This document shows positions 30,861 through 40,824 of a stretch of DNA of 40,824 nt, piece after piece (positions within the stretch are counted from its first letter, which is position 1; every line of letters starts with the position of its first letter). The translations under genes and the position numbers were made by a program. Location: positions 1-40,824 of the forward strand of contig JAAAJB010000325.1 in NCBI GenBank assembly GCA_016098155.1, given 5' to 3'. A model generated the notes under the pieces. That model made no database searches and was not told the origin of the DNA. It saw nothing but the letters and a program-made list of their open reading frames with translations. The DNA is from Actinomortierella ambigua (lineage: Eukaryota; Mortierellomycota; Mortierellomycetes; Mortierellales; Mortierellaceae).

Positions 30861-33119
30861 ATGTCGGTGGCATGTAACCACTGCGGAGCTGCTGTGCAGC
30901 TGTCCAGCACGTCCGTTATCGGCGACGCCCTGCCTAGCAACGGCGACCCCCTTATGCCCTTCGTCAAGGCTCAAATGAAGGACCTCAAAGTTCAGAACGC
31001 CAACCTTGTCACAGAGAACGAGTCGCTCAGTGCCAAACTCATAGAGTCAACAGACGCCCGCACGGACCTGGATGCCCAGCTGAATGCTACCCAGATGGAG
31101 CTTCAGGCAGCCCAGAGCCAGATCAAGACCCTCAAGAGCAACCAGGTCCACTATGAACAGCTGATGACCATGATCTCCAACGGCCAATTGATCGAGAAGA
31201 AGGATGTGCAGCCCGTCATCGAGAACCTCGCCTATGAGTCGCAGCGCCGGTCGCAGATAGAGTTCTCCAAGCAAAAGCTCGAGTCGGAACTGGAGGATCT
31301 GAGCAGGACCTTGTTTGAGGAGGCCAACCGCATGGTCATCGAGGAGCGTCAGATCAACTTTATAGCGAGCAAGCGCATTGAGGCTCTGGAGCGCCAATTG
31401 GACGAAGTCTTGGACCTGTGCAAATCCGAGCGCGAGCAGCTCGTTGAGCTCAAGCTCCGTCTCGAGAAGCTCTCAGAGGAGAAGGATACCCTGCAACGCG
31501 AGCGCGACACGCTCGACTATGCCTACCATCAACTCCATCACCAGTACCAGCTCGTCGCCGCAGCATCGTCTTCGGGACCCCTATCCCTGCATCAGCACAT
31601 CACCACGGCAGCGGCCCTTCGTCACGGCGTCACCTCCCATCTCAGCTCTCATGCCGCCGCGGCTGGATCCGTGTCTCCGGCCTCGTCCAGTGGTGACCGC
31701 GCAGCTGGAGGCTCTGGCTCCCTCGGTCTTCAGCTCGATACTGTTGCAGGCTCCCGGAGGGCTGTCCAACAAGCGATGCAGCTTGACTTGCGCCATCATC
31801 AAAGCTCTACGGCGAGTGTTCGTTCCAAGACAGATTCGTGCTACTTTTCGGACGGTGATCATCCTGGCTCGCACTACCTGAACGAGGCAAACGAGGATCG
31901 CATCCCAACCCTGGGCTTCCACCTCTGGGATCCAGCATTTGTGGACTTTAAACAATTTCTCGAATCAATCTTCAACACCAACTCGAATGCACAAAGGAGC
32001 AACGTCTCATCACAGTCGAGCTCTGTCGCCACAGGATCGGGCATCTCGTCGCTCTATGCGTTTTCGATCCTCGGCAAACAACCAGTACCGACCAACAATA
32101 ACAATAACAACAATGTGATCCCCATCAACACCCTTCTCTCTCAGTCGCGCCTGCTAAAGATCATGGCGAGCGAGGATGTCGAGGCAACACTGCGATTCGA
32201 GCCGGGCAACCTGCTATCGTGGACCCAACGCAAACGTCTCATGGCTGCTGTGACGGACAACACGCTCGTTGTGGAGGCTGTGCCTGTTGCCACCAATTCT
32301 GCGTCGTCGCCTGTTGCAAAGGCCGCCACCATTGGCACGATGAGCGCGACCGCAAAGGTCGCTGGAAACGCCAACACAGCCGCCACGACCGCTACGACGA
32401 CAGCCCGACCAAACTGCGCACTCTGCGGCAACAACATTCATACCCCTCTCTACTACCAGTATCGTCTCACCGACACCTCCAACGAGTCACGGACGATCTG
32501 TCCTTACTGCCGAACGCGACTCACATCCGTATGTACCTTTTACAGCGTGCTCAGGATGTTGTCGAAGCGAATCATCTCGTCTAGCACGACCCCCGAGAAG
32601 CTGTATCTCGACTTTTTGCGTATCCGGCTGAGCATGTTCCTTGCGCGATGTGGTGTCGGTGTCGTGACCGGGGATGAACCGAAGCCGCAGCAGCAGCAAC
32701 CATCCTCTCAACAACTGCAACAGCAACAGCAACAACAGCAACAACAACAGCAACAATCACAATTACAACAACAGCACCCGCATCCGCATCAGCACCTGTC
32801 CTCCAGTGCTCCACATCACCACCACCACCAACAACAACCACCCATGCTTATGAAACGCGAGAGCACCCGCAGTGCCGGTGAGACAATGGGTCGCAATACC
32901 GGTCCGTCGCTTCTGCGCGAGTCTGTCTCCATGTACTCCGAGCCCGCCGAGACACCTACGACGACGGTTGCGCGCAAGGTGGCAGTCGTGACTCCGACGG
33001 TCGACAAGGACGTTCTCAAGAAGACCGAGGCGAGTCGGCCACCATTGTCGACGGCAAAAGTCATGAACACCATTACTACCACCACTACCGCCACCAAGGA
33101 CACTACCGTTTCTGTTTAA
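30861..33119 (+). CDS. SEC2: Sec2-type Rab guanine-nucleotide exchange factor (Sec2p/Rabin8 family)
   Basis: Exchange factor expected to activate Sec4/Rab8 on secretory vesicles for polarised exocytosis. Intronless frame of 752 residues; the ATG at 30861 follows a pyrimidine-rich leader with in-frame upstream codons of low complexity. A long coiled coil spans about residues 35-230. Its core at 145-180 (LEDLSRTLFEEANRMVIEERQ) is the classical Sec2 GEF signature that opens the Rab nucleotide site. The C-terminal half has a second conserved block (LGFHLWDPAFVDFKQFLESIF, LLKIMASEDVEATLRFE). A possible zinc-binding cluster follows, CALC near residue 518 and CPYC near 547, continuing to RLTSVCTFYSVLRML. 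A further CNHC pair lies at residues 5-8. After that the chain is polyglutamine/histidine (32686-32840) and disordered. Similar cysteine-bearing C-terminal segments occur in fungal Sec2 proteins and animal Rabin proteins, from my knowledge of the family. Confidence 0.9.
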   Translation: MSVACNHCGAAVQLSSTSVIGDALPSNGDPLMPFVKAQMKDLKVQNANLVTENESLSAKLIESTDARTDLDAQLNATQMELQAAQSQIKTLKSNQVHYEQLMTMISNGQLIEKKDVQPVIENLAYESQRRSQIEFSKQKLESELEDLSRTLFEEANRMVIEERQINFIASKRIEALERQLDEVLDLCKSEREQLVELKLRLEKLSEEKDTLQRERDTLDYAYHQLHHQYQLVAAASSSGPLSLHQHITTAAALRHGVTSHLSSHAAAAGSVSPASSSGDRAAGGSGSLGLQLDTVAGSRRAVQQAMQLDLRHHQSSTASVRSKTDSCYFSDGDHPGSHYLNEANEDRIPTLGFHLWDPAFVDFKQFLESIFNTNSNAQRSNVSSQSSSVATGSGISSLYAFSILGKQPVPTNNNNNNNVIPINTLLSQSRLLKIMASEDVEATLRFEPGNLLSWTQRKRLMAAVTDNTLVVEAVPVATNSASSPVAKAATIGTMSATAKVAGNANTAATTATTTARPNCALCGNNIHTPLYYQYRLTDTSNESRTICPYCRTRLTSVCTFYSVLRMLSKRIISSSTTPEKLYLDFLRIRLSMFLARCGVGVVTGDEPKPQQQQPSSQQLQQQQQQQQQQQQQSQLQQQHPHPHQHLSSSAPHHHHHQQQPPMLMKRESTRSAGETMGRNTGPSLLRESVSMYSEPAETPTTTVARKVAVVTPTVDKDVLKKTEASRPPLSTAKVMNTITTTTTATKDTTVSV
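32686..32840 (+). repeat. CAG/CAA polyglutamine and His tract in SEC2
   Basis: An imperfect run of CAG, CAA and CAC/CAT codons encodes a Gln-rich then His-rich linker after the structured part of SEC2. Confidence 0.85.
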
Positions 33120-33395
33120 TGAGAACCACCTTTTTTTTTCTTTTGTTCTTTTCGTTTGTTGCATGCTTAATGACTAATGATACCTCTTGAACGATCCTCT
33201 TTCCCCCCCCCCCTTGCCCCCCTTTTCCCCCCTTAATGACTTGTTTTTGTACCCATAGTTATGACAATACACTTTTTAAACTATCCATATTGGCTATGGG
33301 GCTGGTTGTATGGGGAGGGGAGGGGCGAGGAAAGTGCTCTCAGACTCTCAAAAATGATAATAGGTGGGGGAGGACAGACTTTTTTTTTTTTATAC

Positions 33396-33401
33396 AATAA
33401 A
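33396..33401 (+). terminator. AATAAA polyadenylation signal, probably of SEC2
   Basis: The hexamer lies 277 nt after the SEC2 stop and 93 nt before the next ATG on the same strand, so the two transcription units are close. Use is inferred from position. Confidence 0.45.
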
Positions 33402-33494
33402 GACCATTGCATTGCCTCACGTTCACCCTCATCTTGTTTTCTCCCCCCCCCCCCATCCCATTCTCCCCGGCTCCCGGCACCCCCCCCTGGGGGC

Positions 33495-35560
33495 ATGACC
33501 GACCCGCCAGTTCTCTTGGTCTTTCAACATGAAGCTTTAGATGGCATTAAAAAAGAACATGAGAAACTCGCTACCTTCTTGAACCCTTTTTCTCCTCTCC
33601 CATCGAACCAGTGGGGAACCCTCATTTCTTTCTCGAACGAGAAGTGGGGCATCCCCACTGGTGAACGAGGAGAGAGAGAGAGAGAGAGAGAAGAGAAAAA
33701 AAAGGGTCACAGCTGACGATTCTCTCCACTTGACGTATCTTTCTTCTAGAGATTGCTCCTTCGTTGCGCCTCCTCCTTGCAGGAGACACAGGCATTGGCA
33801 AGACAGCCGCACAGGCCTTGTTCCTGGAGACTGTACCTGGCCAAATCACGGCATCGTCCTCAGAAACCAAGAACGGCGGGGCCGAGACCAAGGACGAACA
33901 ACCCAGCACGGACGATACACAGACCCAAGTGGGCGAGGATGATCAAGTGGCGGTGGCCGCCATCGCGTTGGAGAAGCAACAGCAGGAGGAACAGGACAAG
34001 CAAAACGGATTCACACAAGGACGAGTCAGCACACTGTCTATCCCTCATTGGCTCGCTACCACCACCACCACCACCACCACCACCAGCACTGCCACGGCCT
34101 CTTCGACAACAGCGACGACGCTGGACAATGAGATGGTGTCCGCCCAAAACATTGTCCTCCATGACTTTGTCGGGTACGGCCAGCACCCGAATGCCCGACT
34201 GGCCATGGACAAGGTGGAGGCCCACTTGACCAGGCAGTACCAACAGACCCGTCAGTTGTTTGGGCCTGCCGTCTCACCCTTTTCGACCAATGCTTATCCC
34301 AGCACCGTGACGGTGGTGGTAGAGGAGGAGGAGGAGGAGAAGAAGAAGGATGAAGAGGGAGAGGAAAAGACCGACGAGTCTGGAGCTACCAACAACAACA
34401 ACAACAACAGTAAGAACAAGAACGACGATTCCTCGTTTCTCCTTCGACTCCTCGAAGGAGGCTCGTACGCGCACACGCTGCCGGACGCATGTCTGTACTT
34501 TATCCTGTACGACCTCAAGCCGGTCGACCTTGAGTTTATGAAGCGGATCATGCATCAAGTCAACCTCATCCCCGTGCTCGCCAAGGCCGACACCTTGTCC
34601 GCCCACCAGCTCTGGCGGGCCAAGCAACGCATCCTGGGCCAGCTGCAACGCCACCAGATCGAATTCTTCCGGTTCGGGTACGAGATGGACGAGTTGGTCG
34701 AGATGGCTGCCAACAAACGCGCGGGCGCTCCTCCCTTTGCGCTGTCGACCGCCGAGACGTCTTTGATCACGGCCGTGGAGAAGGAGGCCGGTGGTGGTGG
34801 TGGTGGTGGAGGTAGCAGAGACAGCCTACGCGACCTCGCCATCGCTCTGAACACGGGAGAACATGCCACTACCAACTCGGATCTGAGCTTGCTTCAGGCC
34901 CTGTTGCTTGGTTCCAAGAACCGCATGCTGCATCGCGCTGCCGCTCAAAAGTTTGTCGACCGTTGGCAGATCGAGGTCGGCCCTGATCCGACGGTCGCTG
35001 CTGCCGCTGCCGCCGCTGCTGCTGCGGCGGCGGCTGCGAGTACTACTACTTTCCCTCCCCCTCCTCCTCCTCCACCTTCCGCACCTGCACCCCCAAACCC
35101 AGAGGGTGACGGTTCCAGCAACAACAATGACCAGAGCCAGGACAAAAACCAGTCTCACAGCAATACCACAGCAGCCAACGGCAACAACAACGATACGAAC
35201 AGCGCAGGTTCCGGAGCAGGAGCAGGCGCTACCATCAGCGAAGTGACGACAGGGTCGGCCAGTGGGGTGTCTATTGCAGCAGCAGCTACATCGACGCCAA
35301 CGGCAACAACAACCACCATCATCTCCACTACCACAACATCTGCATCATCAGCAACGACACCCACAACAGGGACGGCAACACAGGCGGCGCGTCCGCTGAG
35401 CACGGCCGCAGAAGAGGTCGCGCAGGTGGTCAAGTTGAGCCGTGCACAGAGCGTCATGCGGCGCTCGCCGAGCATCAAAAACTTTCACAACGGAGCCCTA
35501 GTCCAAGACGGCCCCGTGCCTTCCGTGCCTCTGGTCAACTCGGCGCTTTTGACCGCTTGA
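33495..35560 (+). CDS. Divergent septin-like GTPase
   Basis: Two exons (33495-33660, 33750-35560) give 658 residues. The splice joins WGIPT to EIAPSLRLLLAGDTGIGKT in phase. The G1 P-loop GDTGIGKT is at residues 67-74. The G3 motif reads DFVGYG (194-199) where septins have DxPGYG/DTPGFG. ACLYFILYDLKPVDLEFMKRI and NLIPVLAKADTLS (G4 AKAD at 333-336) match the septin pattern of strand, helix and base-recognition loop. Between G1 and G3, and between G3 and G4, are long Thr, Glu/Lys and Asn-rich insertions. The C-terminal third has poly-Ala, poly-Pro, Asn and Thr runs, with a last conserved-looking segment SVMRRSPSIKNFHNGALV. I see no septin-type C-terminal coiled coil. Canonical septins form membrane-associated filaments; whether this protein can is unknown. 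It could instead be a stand-alone septin-related GTPase. Confidence 0.75.
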
Positions 35561-35857
35561 GCGTGATTCGATTTTAACAACGCTCTGGGATCTAGAGCGA
35601 CCCGGTGGGATTCAAGTCGTTGGTGGAATTCTATTGTGAGAGGAATTATATAAAATACACTGCACCTATTTTTTTTTTTTTTTTTTTTTTTTTTACTCGT
35701 TGCTCTCATTATCATGGTCATGAAAATGCATAATGAAGAAAGAAAGGAAGAAAAGAGGGAAAAAAAAAACAATCTATAGAGTATGGAGGAACAAGGACAT
35801 GAAAAACAGCAACAACGACAACAACAAAAAAAATTACAAGGCGGAGACCCCTAATCT
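35561..35857. other. Convergent 3' region with a 26-nt poly(T) run
   Basis: 297 bp between the septin-like and MAS2 stop codons. The + strand shows 26 consecutive T at 35669-35694, which is poly(A) in the sense of the minus-strand MAS2 transcript, about 165-190 nt after its stop codon. An A-rich patch at 35761-35769 lies closer to MAS2. No gene is seen. Confidence 0.7.
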
Positions 35858-37988
35858 CTACCACTTGGCATGCTTGCCAAGGCCATACCGCTCAACGACC
35901 TTCTCAGCACCCTCCAAGTTCTTGGTCAACCCTTGGCCAACGATCGTGACCTCACCCGTGCTGCCCGTCACGGTCGCGACGCCGCCGCCAAAGACGCGGC
36001 GAGCGACACGGACCATGTCCTGCAACGTCACGGCCTGGATCTTGCGGCACAGCTCATCCACTGGCACCTTGAACCCATGCACCTGCACTTGCCGTCCCAG
36101 ATCCTCCAGCTGCACCATCTTCGACTCGAGGTTCATCAACACGCTCGACCGCAGCTGGTTCTTGGCCCGCTCCAGCTCGTTCTGCTGGACACTACCCCGC
36201 CCCGTCGTCCGCGTCGTCAGCTCGAGCTCCCGCACAATCACCTCCAGCAACATGGACTCGTACCCCGGGTAACACGACCCCGAGATCCCAAACAGTCCAG
36301 AGTCCGAGTAGCAGTGGTTGAACGACATGCACGACTCGATCCAGTTGTAGTGGTTCAACACGTTCGTAAACAGCCGTGAGTACATGCCCTTGCCCGGCCC
36401 TCCTGCCGAGAACGAGCTGCCGCCTCCCATCAGCAGCTGCAACGTCGCCAACGCATAAATGTCGTCGTCGTGGATCGACAGACCTTCAAAGGCCACATAC
36501 AGGTGTGTGAACGGTTGGGTATCGTCCTCGATCAGCATCGTTCCGCCCGTGTAGTGCGCCGTCTGCCGTTCCTCACTGCTGCTGTCGGGGATCAGGACCT
36601 GAGGTGCCTTTTTGCCAAACAGGGATGAGAACACGCCACCCTTTGAAGAAGAGGATGATGATGCTGCCGTCGAGGTTTTGCTCTTCTCCTTGTCCTCGCC
36701 ATCCTCCTTGGAACTCGCCATGTCGCCATAGTACTTTTGAGCCAACTCGACGACCTTGTCATGATCGGCGCCAATGGCCGAGATGACGATACGGTCGGAT
36801 CGGTACCAGCGCTGCAAATACTGCTGAATGTTGGCCGGGGTCATGGTGTCGAGGCTTTCGAGTGGGCACAGGAGCGGGTTGCCGAGCGTCTTGTTGTCGT
36901 AGGCGACCGTGTGCAACAGTTCTGGCAGGATCATCTCTGGTTTGGACCAATAGTCCTGAATCTCATGTCCAGCCGAGACCTTTTGTTCCTCCAGCTCGTC
37001 GGCTGCAATGACTGGGTTCCGGATCGTGTCCGCCATAATCTCGAGCATCTTGGGCAGGTCCTGAGGCAAAAGTGCAGACTGGTACATGATCGACTCGCGC
37101 GAGCTCGAACACATGACGTTGCCACCTGCTGCCTCTAAATCCGCCATCATCTTTTCGCTAGATCGGTTCTTGGTGCTCTAGAAGTAGGGAGGGATAGAGA
37201 TGGAGATGGAGATGTGAAGCCATTTGAGTTTTGAGTCGCTTAGCGTAGTGCTTTGCTTTTTCTCCCAGTGCAAAGAAACTCGAGGTTCTCTGCCACTTTT
37301 TTTTTGTTGTCTTGTACCTTGAAGGCAAGGCGATCCAGGATATGGCTGACTCCGCGAGTGAAATCGTCTTCGTAGCGGGAGCCGGCATCGACGTAGACTC
37401 CCAATGATGCAAAGTGACCACCAGAGTTTTCTGTAGCAACACGCACGCCATTGGGCAGCTGGGTGACCTTGGTCTCTGAGTTTCTTGCTCCTGCAGTAGA
37501 TGTTGAAGGCGACTTGGCGATGGTATGATCTGGGGTCTACCAAAGAGAGAGAACGAGAGAAAGGTGATGTTTGATCGACAAGTGAGTGATGCATGATCGC
37601 GTTTGGCAGTGTGATATGAAAGAAAAAGGTAAAGGACAAAGGAAGGAAAGGAGAATTAAAGGAGAAAGAAGAATGAAGACGGATCGCGCAGCTGCTGCTC
37701 CGTGTGTGTGCAGCAGAGCAATAAAAGTCGTGCGTCCGATCCACCTTTAGCAAGAGTTGTGGGGGGAGGGAGGAAGAGAGGGAGGGAGGAGGAAGACAAA
37801 CACTCTAGGCGCAACCCGCTCGTCGATGGCAGGGCCATCCTTACCTGCAGCGACTCTGACTGCGCGGTAGCTTGCTGGTGCTTGTTCATGCGTGAAACCA
37901 GGGGCTGGGCCAAAGGCGCTTTCCTGCCCAGGGACCGGGACAGTGGCAGCACATTGCGTGCCAGCACAGAGGTGAGCTGCTTGGACAT
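35858..37988 (-). CDS. MAS2: Mitochondrial processing peptidase alpha subunit
   Basis: Non-catalytic, presequence-recognising subunit of the matrix peptidase that removes targeting peptides. Three exons in gene order (37988-37845, 37536-37318, 37177-35858) join at phase 0 to 560 residues. The N-terminus (MSKQLTSVLARNVLPLSRSLGRK) is itself a typical mitochondrial presequence. Then come VTQLPNGVRVATENSGGHFASLGVYVDAGSRYED, LAFKSTKNRSSEKM and GGNVMCSSSRESIMYQ. The glycine-rich loop MGGGSSFSAGGPGKGMYSRL lies near residues 371-390 and defines the alpha subunit. The zinc motif HxxEH of the beta subunit is absent, as expected. A Ser/Lys-rich insertion of about 40 residues (SSKEDGEDKEKSK...) sits between the two M16 halves. 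The gene is head-to-head with SKI8 and tail-to-tail with the septin-like gene. Confidence 0.96.
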
Positions 37989-38318
37989 GAAAAAAAAGGG
38001 AGGAGGAATGAATGAATAAAGAATGGAGAATGGTCGTGTGCCACAGGCAATGTAGAAAAAAAAGGGTGGGAAGGTAGGTAGGAAACGGAAAAGAAAGGAA
38101 CAAAGGGGAACAACGGGCTAACGGAGAAAAAAGAGTCAATGCCTTTTTGTGGCCATTGCTTCAAGTGGAATCTCCTAAATGAGCGAGTTCCTGACTTGAT
38201 CTCTCCAAGTGGCTTGGTGGGTCCGGTGGGGTTGGGAGGAGGGACGAGAGCAGGCCCCCACTCGGTGACATCCCTCTACACTTCTTTCGAGGAACCCCAC
38301 CCCCCGCACATCTTGACC
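37989..38318. promoter_or_regulatory. Shared intergenic promoter region of MAS2 (-) and SKI8 (+)
   Basis: 330 bp separate the two start codons. The MAS2 side is A/G-rich on the + strand, meaning a pyrimidine-rich leader in the MAS2 sense, as seen for other genes here. No clear TATA box is seen on either side. Confidence 0.55.
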
Positions 38319-40302
38319 ATGGTAAACTGCCCTTGGAATGGATAGCCGACACCAATAGCAACAAACACCAACAACAATATGCATCGACATGGACGAACCA
38401 AGACTAATGCATTCATTCACACCTTGCACATGCACAATAGCCCACGCAGTTCCTCACCAACCTTGTCAAGGAAAACGGTACGACCACCCTCTGGACCTGA
38501 CCCGACTAACCCCTCCTCAGGACTCTAATGCAGAACCTCGATTGAAAAGGCAAGTGAGTTTTCAGCAAAGTCAGTCACCTCGCCTCTAACGCGTTTGAGC
38601 AATGGTTTTCTTTCAATATAGCACACGACGACGAGATTTGGTGCGTCGCCTGGTCACCCAAGAACGAAGTCATTACTGGATCGGCCGATAGCACTCTCAA
38701 AGTCTGGTATGTTGTCCATCCAAAAAAAAAAGACGCGCTCAATGTCCCCTGTTTTGTTATTCCCATTGCTATTATTTTATGAAACTCGAAGAACAAGGAA
38801 CTGACTCGTCGATCATTTCAACGACCTTTTCATCGTAGGGATGGAGAAACTGGCGAATTGAAGGGCACGCTGTCAGGACACCACCTGGCCGTCAACTCGG
38901 TCGATGTCAATGAGGATGGAACGCGTAAGGCATTCATTTGTTGGGAGAAGCAGAAAAAATAAGCAGGACACCCAGATGCATCACATGCTGATCAATGACC
39001 ATCACACTCCTTCCTAAATGATAGTCGCCGTATCGACCTCTCTGGATAGCCAGGTCAGGATCTGGGATCTTTCGACTCTCCAGCAAAAGAAGGTCCTCGA
39101 GATTGAGCCCAGTAAGTGGTCTCGAAAAGACGGAGACGTTCTGAAAGACCATGTAGACCATGTTGGATTATGTTGGGATCTACCACAACGCGATAGTAAC
39201 ACTTGACGTTTGCCAATGCCGCTTCAACGACCATCAGTGCAAGCATGGGGTGCAAAGTTTTCGCCTGATTCGAAGCAGATCTTGACAGGATCATCCTCAG
39301 GCAACCTTCACATCTACAACGTCGAGACCGGCCTCAAGGACAAGACCTTTGAAGGTCGTGGACACTTTGCCATGTGTGTCGCCTGGGTAAGACCATGACA
39401 TTCCCTTCCCTTCCCTTCATTTTTTTTTCTTTCATAAGATGTGTGTTCAAGTGAAATTGGTTCTAAATCTCTTGCTTTTTTCTACGAGTAGAGTCCAAAC
39501 GGCGCATACGTTGCTTGCGGCACAGAGGCTGCATCGGACTCGGCAACAGTACTCCTTTTTGAGGTCGCTACAGGAAAGCTGCTGCACAGCTACAAGGGTA
39601 CGATTGTCTCTTCTTTCATATATCAATACCTGTCTACCCCAACCAGAGAGCGCGCGATGTATTATATATTTCGTCATGGACTAACCTCCTTCCCAAAAAA
39701 AAAAAAAATAGGTCACGCTATGACGGTGCGGTCGATCGCATTTTCACCAGACTCGACAAAACTTGTCTCCGGATCCGATGACGGGCGCGTTATGATCTAC
39801 GATACGTATGTGCATTTTGGGGTTCCTTCGGGTCGAGGGAAAAAAAAAACAAATTACGCGTGTAATATCCTCCGCGACCACTGTTTAACCAAAAAAAGCT
39901 GCTGCCACCTTCATGTTTGATAGCGTTCATGGCGACACCATCCGTGCACTGTCAGGACACTCGTCTTGGGTGATCAGCGTGGCATTGAGCAACGATGGTG
40001 TTCATTTGGCAAGCGGGTAAATATCATTCTTTTCCTTCTCCTTCCGTGTGTTCCCAAAGGGCTTCGTCATGTTGTAACAGAGACTGGTCATGACTGATCC
40101 GTCGTTTTTTTTTCTTTAATACGTTAATAGATCAAGCGACCACAAAGTCAAGCTGTGGGACCTGGTAGCAGACCAGTGCATCGATACTCTGGATGGACAC
40201 ACAGGACAAGTGTGGGGCCTGGCATGGAACAAACAAGGCAACAAGGCCGTCTCGGTCGCAGAGGACCGCAGCATACGGTACTACTCCAGCACCTCTGCCT
40301 GA
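38319..40302 (+). CDS. SKI8: WD40 protein SKI8/WDR61
   Basis: Subunit of the cytosolic Ski complex (Ski2-Ski3-Ski8) that feeds mRNA to the exosome; in animals the homologue WDR61 is also in the PAF1 complex, and in some fungi it acts in meiotic recombination. Ten exons fit: 38319-38321 (ATG alone), 38450-38477, 38622-38706, 38839-38924, 39025-39111, 39238-39386, 39492-39597, 39712-39805, 39924-40016 and 40131-40302. They total 300 residues against 305 for human WDR61. The start FLTNLVKENAHDDEIWCVAWS matches the family's opening. Seven WD repeats follow, with typical ends such as STLKVWD, SQVRIWD, NLHIYN and HKVKLWD. The last is QVWGLAWNKQGNKAVSVAEDRSIRYY. The first two exons are the least certain; everything from AHDDEIW onward is firm. 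Confidence 0.92.
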
Positions 40303-40824
40303 GAGAGGTGCACTAGTGTAGAGAACTTGTCCAAACTTGCAAGCTAATGAGGACTAAGAGACAATATACATTTCCAACCCATGATGTCTCAAATAAACCC
40401 TTGTTCTTAATTCCCTTTCAACGAACTGGGCGATTCTTTCGTAAATCCATTGTGTTACCCGTGGGGATGTTTCTGCAGAGTATACAGAGAGGTCGCCGAC
40501 ATGTCGACCGAGTTTGAGATTTGCGACCCACATCCGAAGGCTAGCCTCTTCAGCACTGGGGCTAACGAACTTGCCTCCGAAAACAAGCGGTCCTGGGCTA
40601 AAGCCTTGAAGGCTCTGGAGCTCACTCGTATCCATACCCTTCCAGGGGTGAATAGGATGACTCTGTGTGTAAGGAGGGGAGGGGCTTTCGAGACCATTTG
40701 CGTGAAGTGAAAAACAGATGGGGTTCTCCCATCTGCGTTGTACTTTAGCCCATATCTTTTCTGGGTCACCCTCCCTTTGTTTCCGTAGCAGATAGTTTTT
40801 ATCCTCTATTGTTGCAACGGGCGG
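40303..40824. other. Right-end region, no identified gene
   Basis: After the SKI8 stop there is an AATAAA at 40392-40397. Open frames run on both strands: minus 40354-40635, ending in WIYERIAQFVERELRTRVYL, and plus 40450-40710. They overlap each other and I recognise neither. One could be the 3' exon of a gene that continues past the window. Confidence 0.3.
40392..40397 (+). terminator. AATAAA polyadenylation signal, probably of SKI8
   Basis: The hexamer lies 90 nt after the SKI8 stop codon, a normal distance for fungal 3' ends. Its use is inferred from position. Confidence 0.5.

Noticed and set aside
30317..30877. Plus-strand open frame of 186 codons just before SEC2
   Set aside because: Ser/Phe/Leu/Pro-rich translation of a pyrimidine-rich leader that overlaps the SEC2 start in another frame.
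1..40824. CRISPR arrays, bacterial operons or integrated prokaryotic elements
   Set aside because: No regularly spaced repeats with unique spacers, no ribosome-binding-site spacing and no phage or insertion-sequence proteins were seen; gene structure is eukaryotic throughout.

Overview
The window is nuclear DNA from a filamentous fungus, most likely an early-diverging one of the Mortierella type. That placement is inferred from gene content and style and was not tested by database search. The genes are intron-rich, with short GT-AG introns of mostly about 90 to 150 nt. Coding sequence is GC-rich with many CAG/CAA, serine, threonine and acidic runs. The repertoire is eukaryotic: mitochondrial ATP synthase gamma, mitochondrial processing peptidase alpha, Rab exchange factors, an F-box protein and a GYF-domain splicing factor. 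I see no bacterial-style operons, CRISPR array, rRNA, convincing tRNA or recognisable transposon.

Layout from left to right: an AKR7-type aldo/keto reductase (458-2318, +); a GH85 endo-beta-N-acetylglucosaminidase (2478-5692, +); a 3.2 kb gene-poor stretch; an OFA-type major-facilitator transporter (8854-11623, +); an intronless F-box-like protein of 1314 residues (13047-16991, +); the GYF-domain U5 snRNP protein LIN1/CD2BP2 (17142-18596, -); RIC1, the Rab6/Ypt6 exchange-factor subunit (18915-22888, +); the ATP synthase gamma subunit ATP3 (24294-26386, -); a 4.5 kb gene-poor stretch; the Sec4/Rab8 exchange factor SEC2 (30861-33119, +); a divergent septin-like GTPase (33495-35560, +); mitochondrial processing peptidase alpha MAS2 (35858-37988, -); and the WD40 protein SKI8/WDR61 (38319-40302, +). 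The last 0.5 kb holds no gene I can identify.

Most are conserved single-copy cell-biology genes and there is no sign of a metabolic cluster. RIC1 and SEC2 both activate Rab GTPases, and septins mark exocytic membrane sites, but I treat this proximity as coincidence. ATP3 and MAS2 are both mitochondrial. Two head-to-head pairs (LIN1/RIC1 and MAS2/SKI8) share intergenic regions of about 320-330 bp that must act as bidirectional promoters.

The most notable points are structural. They are a 5-nt micro-exon in the reductase, a SKI8 gene whose first coding exon appears to be only the ATG, a strongly modified septin-like GTPase, a GH85 enzyme with a tandem DPNK insertion, a perfect hairpin in the 4.5 kb gene-poor region, and a G-quadruplex motif in the unusually long first intron of ATP3. 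Exon borders were read by hand from splice signals, reading phase and protein family conservation, so they are models. I found no clearly new multi-gene system.
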